A stretch of DNA of 64,000 bases. Origin: Streptomyces justiciae (GTDB lineage: Bacteria > Actinomycetota > Actinomycetes > Streptomycetales > Streptomycetaceae). The notes beneath the pieces are model-generated. The model saw nothing but the letters and a program-made list of their open reading frames with translations. It was not told the origin of the DNA and did not search any database. The translations under genes and the position numbers were made by a program. This document shows positions 54,564 to 64,000 of the stretch, in pieces. How positions within the stretch are numbered: the first letter of the stretch is position 1; every line of letters begins with the position of its first letter. The stretch is from assembly GCF_015163075.1 (NCBI RefSeq), contig NZ_JADDXU010000003.1:1-64000 (forward strand), given 5' to 3'.

Positions 54564-55235
54564 TCAGCCGTGCCCGCCGGCCCGCACCAGCCCCGTCTCG
54601 TAGGCCAGGACGACCACCTGCACCCGGTCCCTGAGCCCCAGCTTGGTCAGGATGCGGCCCACATGGGTCTTCACGGTCGCCTCGGACAGGACAAGGCGGG
54701 CCGCGATCTCGCCGTTGGACAGGCCCTGGGCGACCAGCACCATGACCTCGCGCTCGCGGTCGGTGAGCCGCTCCAGTTCCTTGTGCTGGGGCTCCTTGCC
54801 GGTGCTCGGCAGCATCGGCGCGAACCGGTCGAGGAGGCGGCGCGTGGTCGAGGGCGCCACCACCGCGTCCCCGCTGTGCACCGCGCGGATCGCCGCGAGG
54901 AGCTCGCCGGGTGGCACGTCCTTGAGCATGAAGCCGGACGCGCCCGCCTTCAGCCCGGAGAACGCGTACTCGTCGAGGTCGAACGTGGTCAGGATGAGCA
55001 CCTTCGGCGGGTTCTCCTCCTGGCAGATGCGGCGGGTGGTCTCCACACCGTCCAGCTTCGGCATGCGCACGTCCATCAGCACCACGTCGACGGTCGTGGC
55101 CCGCAGCACCTGGAGGGCCTCGACGCCGTCGCCCGCCTCCGCGACGACCTCCATGTCCGGCTGGGCGGCGAGCACCATCCGGAACCCGGTGCGCAGCAGC
55201 ACCTGGTCGTCGACGAGCATCACGCGGATCGTCAT
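54564..55235 (-). CDS. LuxR-type response regulator
   Basis: 223 residues, NarL/FixJ family: phosphoacceptor D55 (VVLMDVRMPKLDG), T/K switch residues in LILTTF and FMLKDV, and LuxR helix-turn-helix (LTDREREVMVLVAQGLSNGEIAARLVLSEATVKTHV). GGAAGAGG precedes the ATG. It follows its partner kinase gene by 83 bases. Targets unknown. Confidence 0.93.
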   Translation of the reverse strand: MTIRVMLVDDQVLLRTGFRMVLAAQPDMEVVAEAGDGVEALQVLRATTVDVVLMDVRMPKLDGVETTRRICQEENPPKVLILTTFDLDEYAFSGLKAGASGFMLKDVPPGELLAAIRAVHSGDAVVAPSTTRRLLDRFAPMLPSTGKEPQHKELERLTDREREVMVLVAQGLSNGEIAARLVLSEATVKTHVGRILTKLGLRDRVQVVVLAYETGLVRAGGHG

Positions 55236-55318
55236 CGGGGCCTCTTCCGTCTCTCTACGACTCTTCTGGTTGCGTCGGCAGGGGTGTTACAGGTGTCAAC
55301 AGGGGGCGTGCGTCGGCG

Positions 55319-56521
55319 TCAATGCGCCGGTTTGAGCGGGAGCAGCGCGCTGATACGGAATCCTCCGCCCGGACGCGGTCCCGCATCCAGCGTGCCGCCG
55401 ACCATACCGACGCGCTCGCGCATCCCGATCAGGCCGTGGCCCTGGCCGTCGGCGCCGCCGTCCTCGTACAGCTCGTGCGGGGCGCCCTTGCCGTCGTCCT
55501 CGACCAGCAGGCCGAGCCCGTCGTCGAAGTACACCAGGCGCACGCTCGCGCCCGCGTTGGGCCCGCCGTGCTTGCGGGTGTTGGTGAGCGCCTCCTGCAC
55601 GATGCGGTACGCCGTCAGCTCGACGCCGCTGGGCAGCGGGCGCGGCGTGCCCTCCACCTTGAAGTCGACCGGCAGGCCGGAGGTGCGGCACTGCTCGACC
55701 AGGTCGTCGATCTGCTCGACGTCGGGCTGTGGGACGTACTCGCCGACCTCCTGGTGCTCGCCGGTGCGCAGCACGCCCAGCAGGCGGCGCATCTCGGCGA
55801 GGGCCTGGCGGCCGGTGGAGGAGATCGTCTCCAGGGCCTTCTTGGCCTGGTCGGGCGCGGCGTCGAGGACGTACGCCGCGCCGTCGGCCTGCACGACCAT
55901 CACCGAGACGTTGTGCGCGACCACGTCGTGGAGCTCGCGCGCGATGCGGGCGCGTTCGGCGGCGACCGCGACCTTCGCCTGCGCCTCGCGCTCCTTCTCG
56001 AGCCGGCTCGCGCGCTCCTCAAGCTGCGCGAAGTAGGCGCGGCGGGTGCGCACCGAGTCGCCGAGCACCCAGGCCAGCGCGAACGGCACCGTCTGGAAGA
56101 CGATGAGCGCCGCGTTGGCCAGGGCGCTCGCGTCGTGGTTCCACCACCGCAAGTGCGCCACGCACGCCGCGCTCAGGCCCATGGCGAGCGCGAGCCGGGA
56201 CGCCCAGCGGGCGCCGGTCGCGGCGACGGTGTAGACGATGACCAGGAACGCGAAGTCGCCCGGTGTCGTGGGCACGTCCGCCAGCAGTTGGGCGACGCCG
56301 ATGGCGATGGCCAGGAGCAGCATCTTCTCCGGCATGCGCCGGCGCAGCGCGATCACCAGGCTCAGCAGGAGGATGATCGGGACGACCGCGGCCTCCGCGT
56401 CCGTACCCTCGTCCGCCTGCTCGGCGACTTCGAACACGACCGAGATCCCGAACAGGAAGACGGCCCAGAAGCCGTCGACCCATGTCGGGTGCCTGCGGAG
56501 GAAGTCATAGAGGCGCTGCAC
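55319..56521 (-). CDS. Sensor histidine kinase (HisKA_3 type)
   Basis: 400 residues. Four to five N-terminal membrane helices (to about residue 155) with little outer loop, then the phospho-His 198 in RELHDVVAHNVSVMVVQADGA, and an ATPase domain with N-box VQEALTNTRKHG and GHGLIGMRERV. Partner of the downstream LuxR regulator. The stimulus is probably membrane-borne, as there is no sizeable extracellular domain. GTG at 56521 has TACGCT seven bases upstream, so leaderless. Confidence 0.93.
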   Translation of the reverse strand: MQRLYDFLRRHPTWVDGFWAVFLFGISVVFEVAEQADEGTDAEAAVVPIILLLSLVIALRRRMPEKMLLLAIAIGVAQLLADVPTTPGDFAFLVIVYTVAATGARWASRLALAMGLSAACVAHLRWWNHDASALANAALIVFQTVPFALAWVLGDSVRTRRAYFAQLEERASRLEKEREAQAKVAVAAERARIARELHDVVAHNVSVMVVQADGAAYVLDAAPDQAKKALETISSTGRQALAEMRRLLGVLRTGEHQEVGEYVPQPDVEQIDDLVEQCRTSGLPVDFKVEGTPRPLPSGVELTAYRIVQEALTNTRKHGGPNAGASVRLVYFDDGLGLLVEDDGKGAPHELYEDGGADGQGHGLIGMRERVGMVGGTLDAGPRPGGGFRISALLPLKPAH

Positions 56522-56639
56522 GTAACCCAGCGTAGGGAAGCGTGATAGGTGCAGGGGTCAACCGGAGGGTCGATCCATGCGCCCCCGGCATACTCCCCAA
56601 GGTGGAGGCTTCGCTCCCCTGTGCGCATAGTCTGGCGCC

Positions 56640-57680
56640 GTGACGGACGGGACGGCGGAGGAGTGGCGCGGCTGGCGGGCGGCGACGCAGGCCGCCCTGT
56701 ACGGCCCTGACGGCTTCTACCGCCGCCCGGAGGGCCCGGCGGGTCACTTCCGTACGTCCGTCCACGCGTCGCCGCTGTTCGCCGAGGCCGTGGCCCGGCT
56801 GCTGTGCTGGGTCGACGAGGCCCTGGGCCGGCCCCCGACTCTCGACTTCGTCGACATGGCGGCCGGCCGGGGCGAGCTGGTCACCGGGGTCCTCGCCTCC
56901 CTCCCCGCGGAGGTCGCGGCCCGCACGCGCGCGTACGCCGTCGAGATCGCCGACCGCCCGCCCGGCCTCGACCACCGGATCGAGTGGCTGCCGGAGCCCC
57001 CGCGCGGGATCACCGGGCTGCTGTTCGCCAACGAGTGGCTCGACAACGTGCCGGTGGAGATCGCCGAGGTGGACTCCACGGGGGTCGCACGCCGGGTGCT
57101 CGTACGACGGGACGGGACCGAACGGCTCGGGGAGCCGCTCTCCGGCGCGGAGGCGGGGTGGCTCGCGCGGTGGTGGCCGCTGCCGGCCGAGGAGGGGCTG
57201 CGTGCGGAGGTCGGGCTGCCCCGGGACGAGGCGTGGGCCGACGCGGTCGCGGCGGTGGCGCGGGGGCTCGCGGTGGCGGTCGACTACGCGCACACTGCGG
57301 ACGCGCGCCCCCTGTTCGGGACGCTCACCGGATTCCGCGCGGGGCGCGAGACGGCGCCCGTGCCGGACGGGTCGTGCGACATCACGGCGCACGTCGCGCT
57401 GGACGCCGCGCTGGAGGCGTGCGCCGTGCCCGGGGGGCGCGCGCTGACACAGCGCGCCGCCCTGCGCGCCTTGGGGGTCGCCGGCGCACGCCCCCTGCTC
57501 ACCCTCGCGACCACACAACCCGCGGCCTACGTACGCGCCCTCGCGACCGCCGGCGAAGCCGCCGAACTCACCGCACCCGGCGGCCTCGGCGACTTCGGCT
57601 GGCTGCTCCAGCCGGTCGGCATCGACCACGCGCCCCTCGGCGACCTACTTGTCGATGTCCCCGACCACGAAGAACAGTGA
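56640..57680 (+). CDS. SAM-dependent methyltransferase, MidA/NDUFAF7-like
   Basis: 346 residues. [34 protein letters not shown] is the N-terminal signature of the MidA (DUF185) family, and [15 protein letters not shown] is the SAM motif; [13 protein letters not shown] is the conserved catalytic-site region. Mitochondrial MidA methylates the NDUFS2 (NuoD) subunit of complex I, and here the convergent neighbour is a nuoD-like gene, a suggestive pairing. GTG at 56640 follows TAGTCT by six bases (leaderless). Its 3' end overlaps nuoD2 by 36 bases. Confidence 0.85.
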   Translation: MTDGTAEEWRGWRAATQAALYGPDGFYRRPEGPAGHFRTSVHASPLFAEAVARLLCWVDEALGRPPTLDFVDMAAGRGELVTGVLASLPAEVAARTRAYAVEIADRPPGLDHRIEWLPEPPRGITGLLFANEWLDNVPVEIAEVDSTGVARRVLVRRDGTERLGEPLSGAEAGWLARWWPLPAEEGLRAEVGLPRDEAWADAVAAVARGLAVAVDYAHTADARPLFGTLTGFRAGRETAPVPDGSCDITAHVALDAALEACAVPGGRALTQRAALRALGVAGARPLLTLATTQPAAYVRALATAGEAAELTAPGGLGDFGWLLQPVGIDHAPLGDLLVDVPDHEEQ

Positions 57681-58796
57681 CCCCAGGATCGCCACCATGT
57701 CGGCGACCAGCGTCCCCGGCAGCAGCTCCACCAGCGCCTGGATGTTGTTGTACGACGCCGAGCGCAGCTTGAGGCGGTACGGCGTCTTCTCGCCCTTGCT
57801 GACGAGGTAGTAGCCGTTGATGCCGAGCGGGTTCTCGGTCCAGGCGTAGGTGTGGCCCTCGGGCGCCTTGAGGACCTTCGGGAGCCGCTGGTTGATCGGG
57901 CCGGGCTCCAGGCCGGCCAGCCGGTCGAGGCAGGCGTCGGCGAGGTCCAGGGAGTTGTGGGTCTGCTCCAGGAGGACCTCGAAGCGGGCCAGGCAGTCGC
58001 CCTCGGTGCGGGTGGCCACCTTGAGGGTGTCCTGGAGCTCGCCATAGGCGAGGTAGGGCTCGTCGCGGCGCAGGTCGAAGTCGACGCCGGAGGCGCGCGC
58101 GATGGGCCCGCTCACGCCGTAGGCGTGCACGGTCTGCGGCGCGAGCGCGCCCACGCCCCGCGTGCGCCCCCGGAAGATCTCGTTGCCGAGCACCAGGTCG
58201 TCGTACACGTCCATGCGCGAGCGCACGGCGGCGACGGCGGCACGCGCGCGTCCCGTCCAGCCGGCCGGGAGGTCCTCCTTGAGGCCGCCGACGCGGTTGA
58301 ACATGTAGTGCATGCGCCCGCCGGAGACCTCCTCCATGACGTTCTGGAGCACCTCGCGCTCCCGGAACGCGTAGAAGACCGGCGTGATGCCGCCGAGCTC
58401 CAGCGGGTACGAGCCGAGGAACATCAGGTGGTTGAGCACCCGGTTGAGCTCCGCGAGCAGCGTGCGCGTCCACACCGCGCGCGTGGGCACCTCCATGCCC
58501 AGCATGCGCTCGACGGCGAGGACCACGCCCAGCTCGTTGGAGAAGGCCGACAGCCAGTCGTGGCGGTTGGCGAGCATGATGATCTGGCGGTAGTCGCGCG
58601 CCTCGAAGAGCTTCTCCGCGCCGCGGTGCATGTAGCCGATCACCGGCTCCGCGTGCTGGATCCGCTCGCCGTCCAGGACGAGCCTGAGGCGCAGCACACC
58701 GTGCGTCGACGGGTGCTGGGGCCCGATGTTGAGCACCATGTCGGTGCTCTCCGCGGCGCCGCCGATACCGACCGTGGTCTCCGTCGTGGGAGTCAT
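57645..58796 (-). CDS. nuoD2: NADH-quinone oxidoreductase subunit D homologue NuoD2
   Basis: 383 residues, related to the 49-kDa quinone-site subunit of complex [31 protein letters not shown] and the C-terminal [12 protein letters not shown] are family hallmarks. It is an orphan: no other nuo gene is in the window and the protein is about 50 residues shorter than the NuoD of the main operon. TAGGAGAGA precedes the ATG at 58796. A role as an alternative subunit is possible but unproven. Confidence 0.92.
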   Translation of the reverse strand: MTPTTETTVGIGGAAESTDMVLNIGPQHPSTHGVLRLRLVLDGERIQHAEPVIGYMHRGAEKLFEARDYRQIIMLANRHDWLSAFSNELGVVLAVERMLGMEVPTRAVWTRTLLAELNRVLNHLMFLGSYPLELGGITPVFYAFREREVLQNVMEEVSGGRMHYMFNRVGGLKEDLPAGWTGRARAAVAAVRSRMDVYDDLVLGNEIFRGRTRGVGALAPQTVHAYGVSGPIARASGVDFDLRRDEPYLAYGELQDTLKVATRTEGDCLARFEVLLEQTHNSLDLADACLDRLAGLEPGPINQRLPKVLKAPEGHTYAWTENPLGINGYYLVSKGEKTPYRLKLRSASYNNIQALVELLPGTLVADMVAILGSLFFVVGDIDK

Positions 58797-58827
58797 GGAC
58801 ACAGTCTCTCCTACGTACGCTGGCCCT

Positions 58828-59331
58828 ATGGAGACGGGGAGCGGGCAGGACACGGAGCCGGCGGCGGGTGAGCCGGTGTGGATCGGGCTGCCCCCGGGGC
58901 TGCTGCGGATGCGACGGCTGTTGCTGGTGGTGTGGCTGGGGCTGATCGCCCTCGCGCTGGGCGGGCTGCTCGGACTGTTCGCCGGGCCTGGCTGGGCCGC
59001 GTTCGCGCTGCTGCCGCTGGCCGTCATCGGGTGGGGCTGGGTGATGCTCGGCCGCAACTGGGCCTCCTGGCGCTACGCCGAGCGCGCGGACGACCTGCTG
59101 ATCAGCCGGGGCGTGCTGTGGCGCGAGGAGACGGTCGTGCCGTACGGGCGGATGCAGCTCGTCGAGGTCACCTCCGGCCCCGTGGAACGGCACTTCGGGC
59201 TCGCCAGCGTCCAGCTCCACACGGCCGCCGCCGCGACCGACGCGACCATCCCCGGCCTCGACCCGGCCGAGGCGGAACGGCTGCGCGACCGGCTCACCGA
59301 GCTCGGCGAGGCCCGATCGGCGGGCCTGTGA
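58828..59331 (+). CDS. Bacterial PH-domain membrane protein (YdbS-like)
   Basis: 167 residues: two membrane helices in the N-terminal half ([21 protein letters not shown] and [17 protein letters not shown]) and a bPH2 domain ([29 protein letters not shown]). ATG at 58828 follows TACGCT by six bases, so leaderless. It is coupled to the next gene by a GTGA overlap; paired small and large PH-domain proteins of this type are widespread and of unknown function, perhaps in envelope stress. Confidence 0.88.
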   Translation: METGSGQDTEPAAGEPVWIGLPPGLLRMRRLLLVVWLGLIALALGGLLGLFAGPGWAAFALLPLAVIGWGWVMLGRNWASWRYAERADDLLISRGVLWREETVVPYGRMQLVEVTSGPVERHFGLASVQLHTAAAATDATIPGLDPAEAERLRDRLTELGEARSAGL

Positions 59332-60671
59332 CGACGCCCGGCCTCGACGACGGCGTGCCCGGGCTGCGGGCGAAGCCGCCGGTGACCGAGCGGCGGCTGC
59401 ACCCCGTGACGCCGCTCAGGCGGGCGTGGGCGCCGGTCGCGGTGCTCATCGGCTGGGCGGTGCACGACCCCGACCAGGCGCAGCGCCAGCTGACCCGGCT
59501 GACGACCACGACCCTGCTGATCGCGCTCGCCGTCCTGGTCCCGGCCGCCGCCCTGTACGGCTTCCTCACCTGGTGGTACACGCACTTCGCGGTCACCGAG
59601 TCCGAACTGCGCATCCGTACCGGGCTGTTGTTCCGGCGCACCGTGCACATCCGGCTGGAGCGCATCCAGGCCGTCGACGTCACCCAGCCGCTCCTCGCGC
59701 GCGTGGCGGGCGTCGCCAAGCTGAAACTCGACGTCATAGGCGCCGACAAGAAGGACGAGCTCGCCTTCCTCGGGGAGCGCGAGGCGCGTGCGCTGCGCGC
59801 GGAACTCCTCGCGCGCGCCGCCGGGTTCGCGCCCGAGACGGCGCACGAAGTCGGCGAGGCGCCGGCGCGCGAGCTGCTGCGCACGCCCCCGCGTGACCTC
59901 GCGATCGCCCTCGTGCTCACGGGCGCCACCTGGGGCGCGCTGGTCGCCGCTCTCGTCGTACCGCCCGTCCTGTGGTTCGCCACCCACAGCCTGTGGACGG
60001 TCCTCGCGACCGGCGTGCCCCTGCTCGGCGCGGCGGGCGCGAGCAGCGTGGGGCGGTTCGTCGGCGAGTACGACTGGACCGTGGGCGAGTCACCGGACGG
60101 GCTGCGGATCGACCACGGGCTCCTGGACCGCACGCACGAGACGGTGCCGCCGGGACGCGTGCAGACCGTGCGGATCGTGGAGCCGCTGCTGTGGCGGCGG
60201 CGCGGCTGGGTGCGGGTGGAGCTGGACGTGGCCGGGTCGTCCAACTCGGTGCTGGTGCCGGTCGCTCCGCGCGCGGTCGCCGAGGCGGTCGTCGCGCGCG
60301 TGCTGCCCGGGGTGACCGTGCCGCCGCCGGACGCCCTGTCCCGGCCGCCGCGGCGCGCGGGACGGTGCGTGCCGTTGTGCTGGCGCGGCTACGGACTCGC
60401 CGTCACCGACGCGGTGTTCGCGTCCCGGCAGGGACTCCTCAGGCGCAGCCTCGCCCTGGTCCCGCACGCCAAGGTGCAGAGCGTACGGCTCGTGCAAGGG
60501 CCTTGGCAGCGCCTGTGGCGGCTCGCCGACGTCCATGTGGACACCGGGGCCGACAAGACCGTCACGGCCCGTCTGCGGGACGCGGAGGAGGCCGCCGAGC
60601 TGCTCCGGTCACAGGCCGAACGCTCCCGCACGGGACGCCGCGACGCGCTGCCCGACCGCTGGATGGCCTGA
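59328..60671 (+). CDS. Multi-bPH2-domain membrane protein (YdbT-like)
   Basis: 447 residues with two pairs of membrane helices and three bPH2-type units, each with an I/VQ-V-x-V/I strand: RLERIQAVDV, GRVQTVRIV and AKVQSVRLV. GTG at 59328 overlaps the stop of the smaller PH-domain gene. Homologues (YdbT) are co-encoded with YdbS-type partners. A strong terminator lies 57 bases downstream. Confidence 0.88.
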   Translation: MTTPGLDDGVPGLRAKPPVTERRLHPVTPLRRAWAPVAVLIGWAVHDPDQAQRQLTRLTTTTLLIALAVLVPAAALYGFLTWWYTHFAVTESELRIRTGLLFRRTVHIRLERIQAVDVTQPLLARVAGVAKLKLDVIGADKKDELAFLGEREARALRAELLARAAGFAPETAHEVGEAPARELLRTPPRDLAIALVLTGATWGALVAALVVPPVLWFATHSLWTVLATGVPLLGAAGASSVGRFVGEYDWTVGESPDGLRIDHGLLDRTHETVPPGRVQTVRIVEPLLWRRRGWVRVELDVAGSSNSVLVPVAPRAVAEAVVARVLPGVTVPPPDALSRPPRRAGRCVPLCWRGYGLAVTDAVFASRQGLLRRSLALVPHAKVQSVRLVQGPWQRLWRLADVHVDTGADKTVTARLRDAEEAAELLRSQAERSRTGRRDALPDRWMA

Positions 60672-60727
60672 CGGCGGCGCGAGCCCAGACGAAAGACGGC
60701 CTGAAGGCGCCGCGAGCGCGGACGAAA

Positions 60728-60774
60728 ACGGCGAGGCCGCGCGGCCCCACCCGGGAACCACACGGCCTCGCCGT
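60728..60774. terminator. Bidirectional terminator
   Basis: ACGGCGAGGCCG (60728-60739) pairs perfectly with CGGCCTCGCCGT (60763-60774), loop of 23 bases, between convergent genes. Confidence 0.8.
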
Positions 60775-60786
60775 CAGTCACGTCGC

Positions 60787-62172
60787 TCAGGACACCGCGC
60801 TCCGCAGCCCCTGCACGTCGATCTGCTCCGTCTCGTCATGGGCCGTCAGGTCGATGACCTGACCGACGCCGCGTGACTCCTCGTCGGCCGGCTTGAACTC
60901 CGCCTCCGCCTCGGCCTTGTGGAGGGCGAGCGCCTCCTGGCCCACCACGTCGGCGAGGTCCTCGTTCTGCACCGCCTCCAGGGCGGCGGACGCCTTCTGG
61001 GTGCCGAAGAAGTCGAAGCCGCCCTCGACCGCCGGGCGCCGCACGGGCGTGGCCGGTACGACGGCCACCGCGGTCGGCGCGACGAAGTGTCCGGAGGGCT
61101 GCTGCACGGGCTGGGCCGGCTTGGCCGCGGTGCTGGTGACGGCGGCCGCGCGCTCATGCCCGTCGGCCGCCGCGGGCTGCCCCTGCGCCTCGTCCTCCTG
61201 CGCGGCCTCCGCTGCGGAGTCGCCGGGAGCGGCGACCTCGGCGGCGACGGGACCGGCCTGGGCCGGCACGCTCTTCGCGGGACCGTCGCCCTTCGGACCG
61301 CCGTCACCGTCCGGCGTGCCGTCCCCCTTCGGGGAACCGTCGTCCTTGGGCGAACCCTCGCCCTGGGGAGCTTCCGTGGGGGCGTCCTTCGAGGAGGCCT
61401 CCTTGGACTTGGGAGCCTCGTCGCCCTTCACCGAGTCACCGGAGTCGGCAGCGGCGTCAGCCTCGTCGCCGGCAGCCCCCGCCCCCTCCGCGTCGAGCCG
61501 CGCCAGCGCCACCTTCGCCCGCAGGAACAACTGCGAACCCTCCGGCGAGAAGATCGCGGGCGTCTCCGGCTTGTCGTCGGCTTCGGCGGTCTCGACGCCC
61601 TCCGCGCTCTGCACGTCCGCGTCCTCGACCGGGGCAGCCACAGCCTCGGCCTCCTCGGCAGCGTCGGCGACCGCGGGAACCAGCTCCGGCACCGGCGGCA
61701 GCGCGCGTGCCGGAGCCGCGCTCTCTATCTCGAGCAGCCGGCGGCCCTCCAGGGCGCTCGCGCGCTCGGTCTCCGCCGTGGCGTACCGGCGCAGCAGCGC
61801 CGCGTGCTCGTTGCGCAGGCCCGCCAGTTCGGAGCGCTTGGCCCGCAGCCGCTGCTCCAGCTTGCCGCGCAGCTCGCGCGACTCCTCGAGGTCCGCCTCC
61901 AGTTCGGCGACCCGCTCCTCGAACCGCCACTCGTCGCTGGCACGCGCGCGCGTGAGGTCGGCGACCTGCTTGCCGGCCTGCGCGTCCCAGCGGCGCATGA
62001 CGGCGGCGCCGACCACCGCCGTCGCCGCGGCACTCGCGGCGATGACACGCAGCACGGCCTGTTGCGAGAACACCCAGGGGCCGAAAGCGCAGACGAGCGA
62101 GACGCCTGCGATCGCCGACGGGGGCAGCAGCCTGTGCAAGGGCGGTGAATGGCGGTGACGTCCACGTGGCAT
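60787..62172 (-). CDS. Coiled-coil membrane protein with acidic Ala/Glu/Pro-rich tail
   Basis: 461 residues. A basic N-terminus (PRGRHRHSPP), two close hydrophobic segments (about residues 18-60), a coiled coil (about 65-140, rich in E, R, L, A), then a long disordered region with PKGDG-type repeats. The end holds a conserved FDFFGTQKASAALEAVQNEDLADVVGQEALAL segment. Known to me only as a conserved Streptomyces protein. ATG at 62172; TAAGTT lies seven bases upstream. Confidence 0.8.
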   Translation of the reverse strand: MPRGRHRHSPPLHRLLPPSAIAGVSLVCAFGPWVFSQQAVLRVIAASAAATAVVGAAVMRRWDAQAGKQVADLTRARASDEWRFEERVAELEADLEESRELRGKLEQRLRAKRSELAGLRNEHAALLRRYATAETERASALEGRRLLEIESAAPARALPPVPELVPAVADAAEEAEAVAAPVEDADVQSAEGVETAEADDKPETPAIFSPEGSQLFLRAKVALARLDAEGAGAAGDEADAAADSGDSVKGDEAPKSKEASSKDAPTEAPQGEGSPKDDGSPKGDGTPDGDGGPKGDGPAKSVPAQAGPVAAEVAAPGDSAAEAAQEDEAQGQPAAADGHERAAAVTSTAAKPAQPVQQPSGHFVAPTAVAVVPATPVRRPAVEGGFDFFGTQKASAALEAVQNEDLADVVGQEALALHKAEAEAEFKPADEESRGVGQVIDLTAHDETEQIDVQGLRSAVS

Positions 62173-62329
62173 GGCCAGAAACTTACCGCGCGTAGGCGAA
62201 TCGTGGTGCCCCGGCCCGTAAAAACACAGCCATCCCGGAGCCTTCACACGACATCAGGAATCAGACCGGCCACCGAATTCGACAAGGGGCACATCTCCGG
62301 GCCGGCGAACCACAAGATCATTTCCGGTC

Positions 62330-63457
62330 TCAGCGGTCGCTCAACCGCCCGCTCATCCACTGCAAGGTCGCCGGAATCTCCCGCCGCCAGGTGTTGAAGT
62401 TGTGCCCGCCGCTTTCCAGGATGATCGACGAGATACGGGTCCGGTCGGTGGCCTTCACGCGCTCTATGAACTTCAGGGTGTCCTTGTAGTTCGACTCGCC
62501 CACCTTGCTGCTGCTGACGAGCAGTGAGGTGTCGGGCGCCGGCTCGTGCTTGAGGTACCACCACAGGTCGGCGCGATTGCGGAGTTCCTCGTTCCCCTGG
62601 AAGAGATCGCCTGTGGTGGGGTCGATCGGCGCCTTGTAGTACGGCGAAAGGCCCGCGCCCGCCGCGTACACCTGCGGGTGGTGCATGGCGAGCTTCAGCG
62701 CGCAGTAACCGCCCGTGGAGTCGCCGATGATGCCCCAGCTGCCCGGCTTCTTGCCCACCCGGTAGTGCGCGAGTACGGCGTCCGGCAGATCTTTGGCGAA
62801 GAACGACTCCGTCCGCGGTCCGTTCGGAATGTCGACGCACTCCGTGTCCCGCGGCGGCGCCACGGTCGGCCGCAGCATCACCAGGATCATCGGCTGCATA
62901 CGGCCGTCCTTGGCGAGTTCCAACGCCGTGCTCGGGTAGTGCAGTTTGTCGACCAGCGCCTGCGCGGTGCCCGGATATCCGGTGAGGACCACGGCCGCCG
63001 GGAACGTGCGCGTGCGGTACTGCGGCTGGAAGTACTCCGGCGGCAGGTACACGAACGCGGACGTCGCGATGTGCGTCGTACGGCCCACGATGTCGACCTT
63101 CTGGATCTGACCGCCGCGCTGCGGCCGCCCGCTGCCGGTCTCCTTGACCCGTCGTACGTCCGTCACCTGGAGCGGGCCGCCCGAGCCGCCGTTCGCCGTG
63201 TGGTCTATGACCACGCCCTGCTCGTCCTCCTGCCCGAACAGGTCGGCCCAGCTCGCGTAGAACCCGAAGGACTGGTTGGCGCCGAGGCCGAGCGCCGCGA
63301 ACAGCGCCAGCTGGGTCGCGAACAGCAGGCCCACGCGCCCGCTGACGGCCCGCCAGCCGCGCCGCGCCAGCCGTGGCCACAGCCATACCGTGCCGACGAA
63401 CAGAGCCACGGCCGACGCGATCGCCAGCACCAGCACGTTGTTGCTCGTGAGACCCAT
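62330..63457 (-). CDS. Membrane-anchored esterase-D-type hydrolase
   Basis: 375 residues. Two N-terminal membrane helices (VLVLAIASAVALFVGTVWLW and VGLLFATQLALFAALGLG), then an outer alpha/beta-hydrolase domain of the esterase/mycolyltransferase type (PF00756). The nucleophile is Ser in GDSTGGYCAL and the final His in ESGGHNFNTW; ECVDIPNGP is a typical loop. Substrate unknown; antigen-85-like acyl transfer is one possibility. ATG at 63457, weak ribosome site. Confidence 0.88.
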   Translation of the reverse strand: MGLTSNNVLVLAIASAVALFVGTVWLWPRLARRGWRAVSGRVGLLFATQLALFAALGLGANQSFGFYASWADLFGQEDEQGVVIDHTANGGSGGPLQVTDVRRVKETGSGRPQRGGQIQKVDIVGRTTHIATSAFVYLPPEYFQPQYRTRTFPAAVVLTGYPGTAQALVDKLHYPSTALELAKDGRMQPMILVMLRPTVAPPRDTECVDIPNGPRTESFFAKDLPDAVLAHYRVGKKPGSWGIIGDSTGGYCALKLAMHHPQVYAAGAGLSPYYKAPIDPTTGDLFQGNEELRNRADLWWYLKHEPAPDTSLLVSSSKVGESNYKDTLKFIERVKATDRTRISSIILESGGHNFNTWRREIPATLQWMSGRLSDR

Positions 63458-63668
63458 GGTTCGGTACCTGTCTGCGCTTTCTCCCCGTGCCGACGCGCCT
63501 CCCGCGGATCTTCGCGAGGGCTTGTCCGGCCCTTTTCCCGGCCTTTGAACCGGCTTTGAGGAAGTGAGTGAACCTCTCTCCCCGAGACACCGTCCTAGAG
63601 GGCGCAATGTCGCCGGATGCCCGAATCGGGCCCCGGATCCAAGGTCTCTCGCAGAACTACGGGATGCG

Positions 63669-64000
63669 ATGTCTGTCAGGACAGATGAGGAAATGTCGGG
63701 CGGGGTTCCGAGCCGATCACCGCGCGTGCGGCGCGTACTGCGTGGCCCGCGCCCCGAGGCCGTCCCGGTCCTGGTCGCCAGAGCCTGCGCGGTGGTGGGG
63801 CTTCTGGACATTGCCGCGGGCGTGTTCCCGCGCTTCCGTCACAGCCGTATGCACACCCTGGCCGAGGTGCTGCCGGGCGCGCTCGGCCCGTTCGCCGCGG
63901 CGCTCGCACTGAGCGCGGGCGTACTGCTGCTCCTGCTGGCGCACGGCCTCCGGCGCCGCAAGCGGCGGGCCTGGCGGGCCGCCGTGGTCCTGCTGCCGGT
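63669..64000 (+). CDS. lysX: LysX/MprF-like lysyl-phosphatidylglycerol synthase, 5' part
   Basis: The frame runs off the window end without a stop. It reads MSVRTDEEMSGGVPSRS and continues with hydrophobic segments around ARACAVVGLLDIAAGVFPRFR and LGPFAAALALSAGVLLLLL, then RRRKRRAWRAAVVLLP. These match the N-terminal membrane part of the Streptomyces lysyl-tRNA-synthetase-like integral membrane protein that lies here in S. coelicolor as I recall. ATG at 63669 or 63693 (with ATGAGGAA upstream). The catalytic part is outside the window, so the name is provisional. Confidence 0.65.
   Translation, partial: MSVRTDEEMSGGVPSRSPRVRRVLRGPRPEAVPVLVARACAVVGLLDIAAGVFPRFRHSRMHTLAEVLPGALGPFAAALALSAGVLLLLLAHGLRRRKRRAWRAAVVLLP

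Noticed and set aside
60893..62158. Two long plus-strand open frames opposite the coiled-coil protein gene
   Set aside because: Low-complexity Ser/Ala or Arg/Gly/Leu translations, no start signals; the minus strand has coiled-coil, membrane segments and a leaderless promoter box.

Overview
This is a high-GC actinobacterial chromosome segment, almost certainly from a Streptomyces. Codons end mostly in G or C, GTG starts are common, and many genes have leaderless starts. The gene order (an auxiliary trpS, proC, ilvD, radA-disA, mutY, sigE-cseABC, clpC, lsr2, coaX-nadC-nadB-panC, nuoD2, start of lysX) matches from memory the conserved core near SCO3334-SCO3397 of S. coelicolor. No rRNA, tRNA, CRISPR array, insertion sequence or phage gene was found. 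The window is ordinary core chromosome with a few accessory insertions.

Layout. 1-11 kb: a tryptophanyl-tRNA synthetase behind a complete ribosome-mediated attenuator, proC, a two-gene ABC exporter whose leaderless promoter carries an operator-like palindrome, a SulP transporter, a methyltransferase, four tandem secreted SH3-type proteins and a transmembrane Ser/Thr kinase with a beta-propeller sensor. 11-22 kb: ilvD, a TetR/sugar-isomerase pair, Ppx/GppA, a Cys-rich protein, a membrane protein fusing sigma-like and zinc anti-sigma-like parts to a BACON domain, a lipoprotein, then radA and disA. 22-31 kb: a PAP2 phosphatase, a two-component system whose kinase contains a 42-bp in-frame tandem repeat, mutY, and the sigE-cseA-cseB-cseC cell-envelope stress operon. 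31-39 kb: VOC/AraC pair, MFS exporter with divergent TetR, an M23 peptidase behind a probable transcription-attenuating riboswitch, a secreted HAD phosphatase and a large NACHT-LRR NTPase. 39-46 kb: clpC with a ClgR-type box, an SCO3374-family protein, lsr2, an acetyltransferase, a BlaI-type repressor and small proteins. 45-51 kb: a five-gene NAD/CoA precursor operon. 51-64 kb: an aldolase-type PLP enzyme, a DUF5937/ArsR regulator, a TmrB-like NTPase, a second two-component system, a MidA-type methyltransferase, an orphan nuoD2, two bacterial PH-domain membrane proteins, a coiled-coil membrane protein, a membrane esterase and the 5' end of a lysX-like gene.

How it fits together. Several loci concern the envelope: SigE/Cse, secreted SH3 proteins, the M23 peptidase, PAP2, the NACHT-neighbouring secreted phosphatase and the lysX-like gene. 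DisA makes cyclic di-AMP, and the M23 leader looks like a ydaO-type (cyclic di-AMP) switch, so messenger synthesis and a possible target lie in the same window. The clearest accessory candidate for an immune system is the NACHT-LRR protein at 35.95-38.98 kb. About twenty genes show a TANNNT box 6-8 nt before the start codon and no Shine-Dalgarno; this was used to place several starts.
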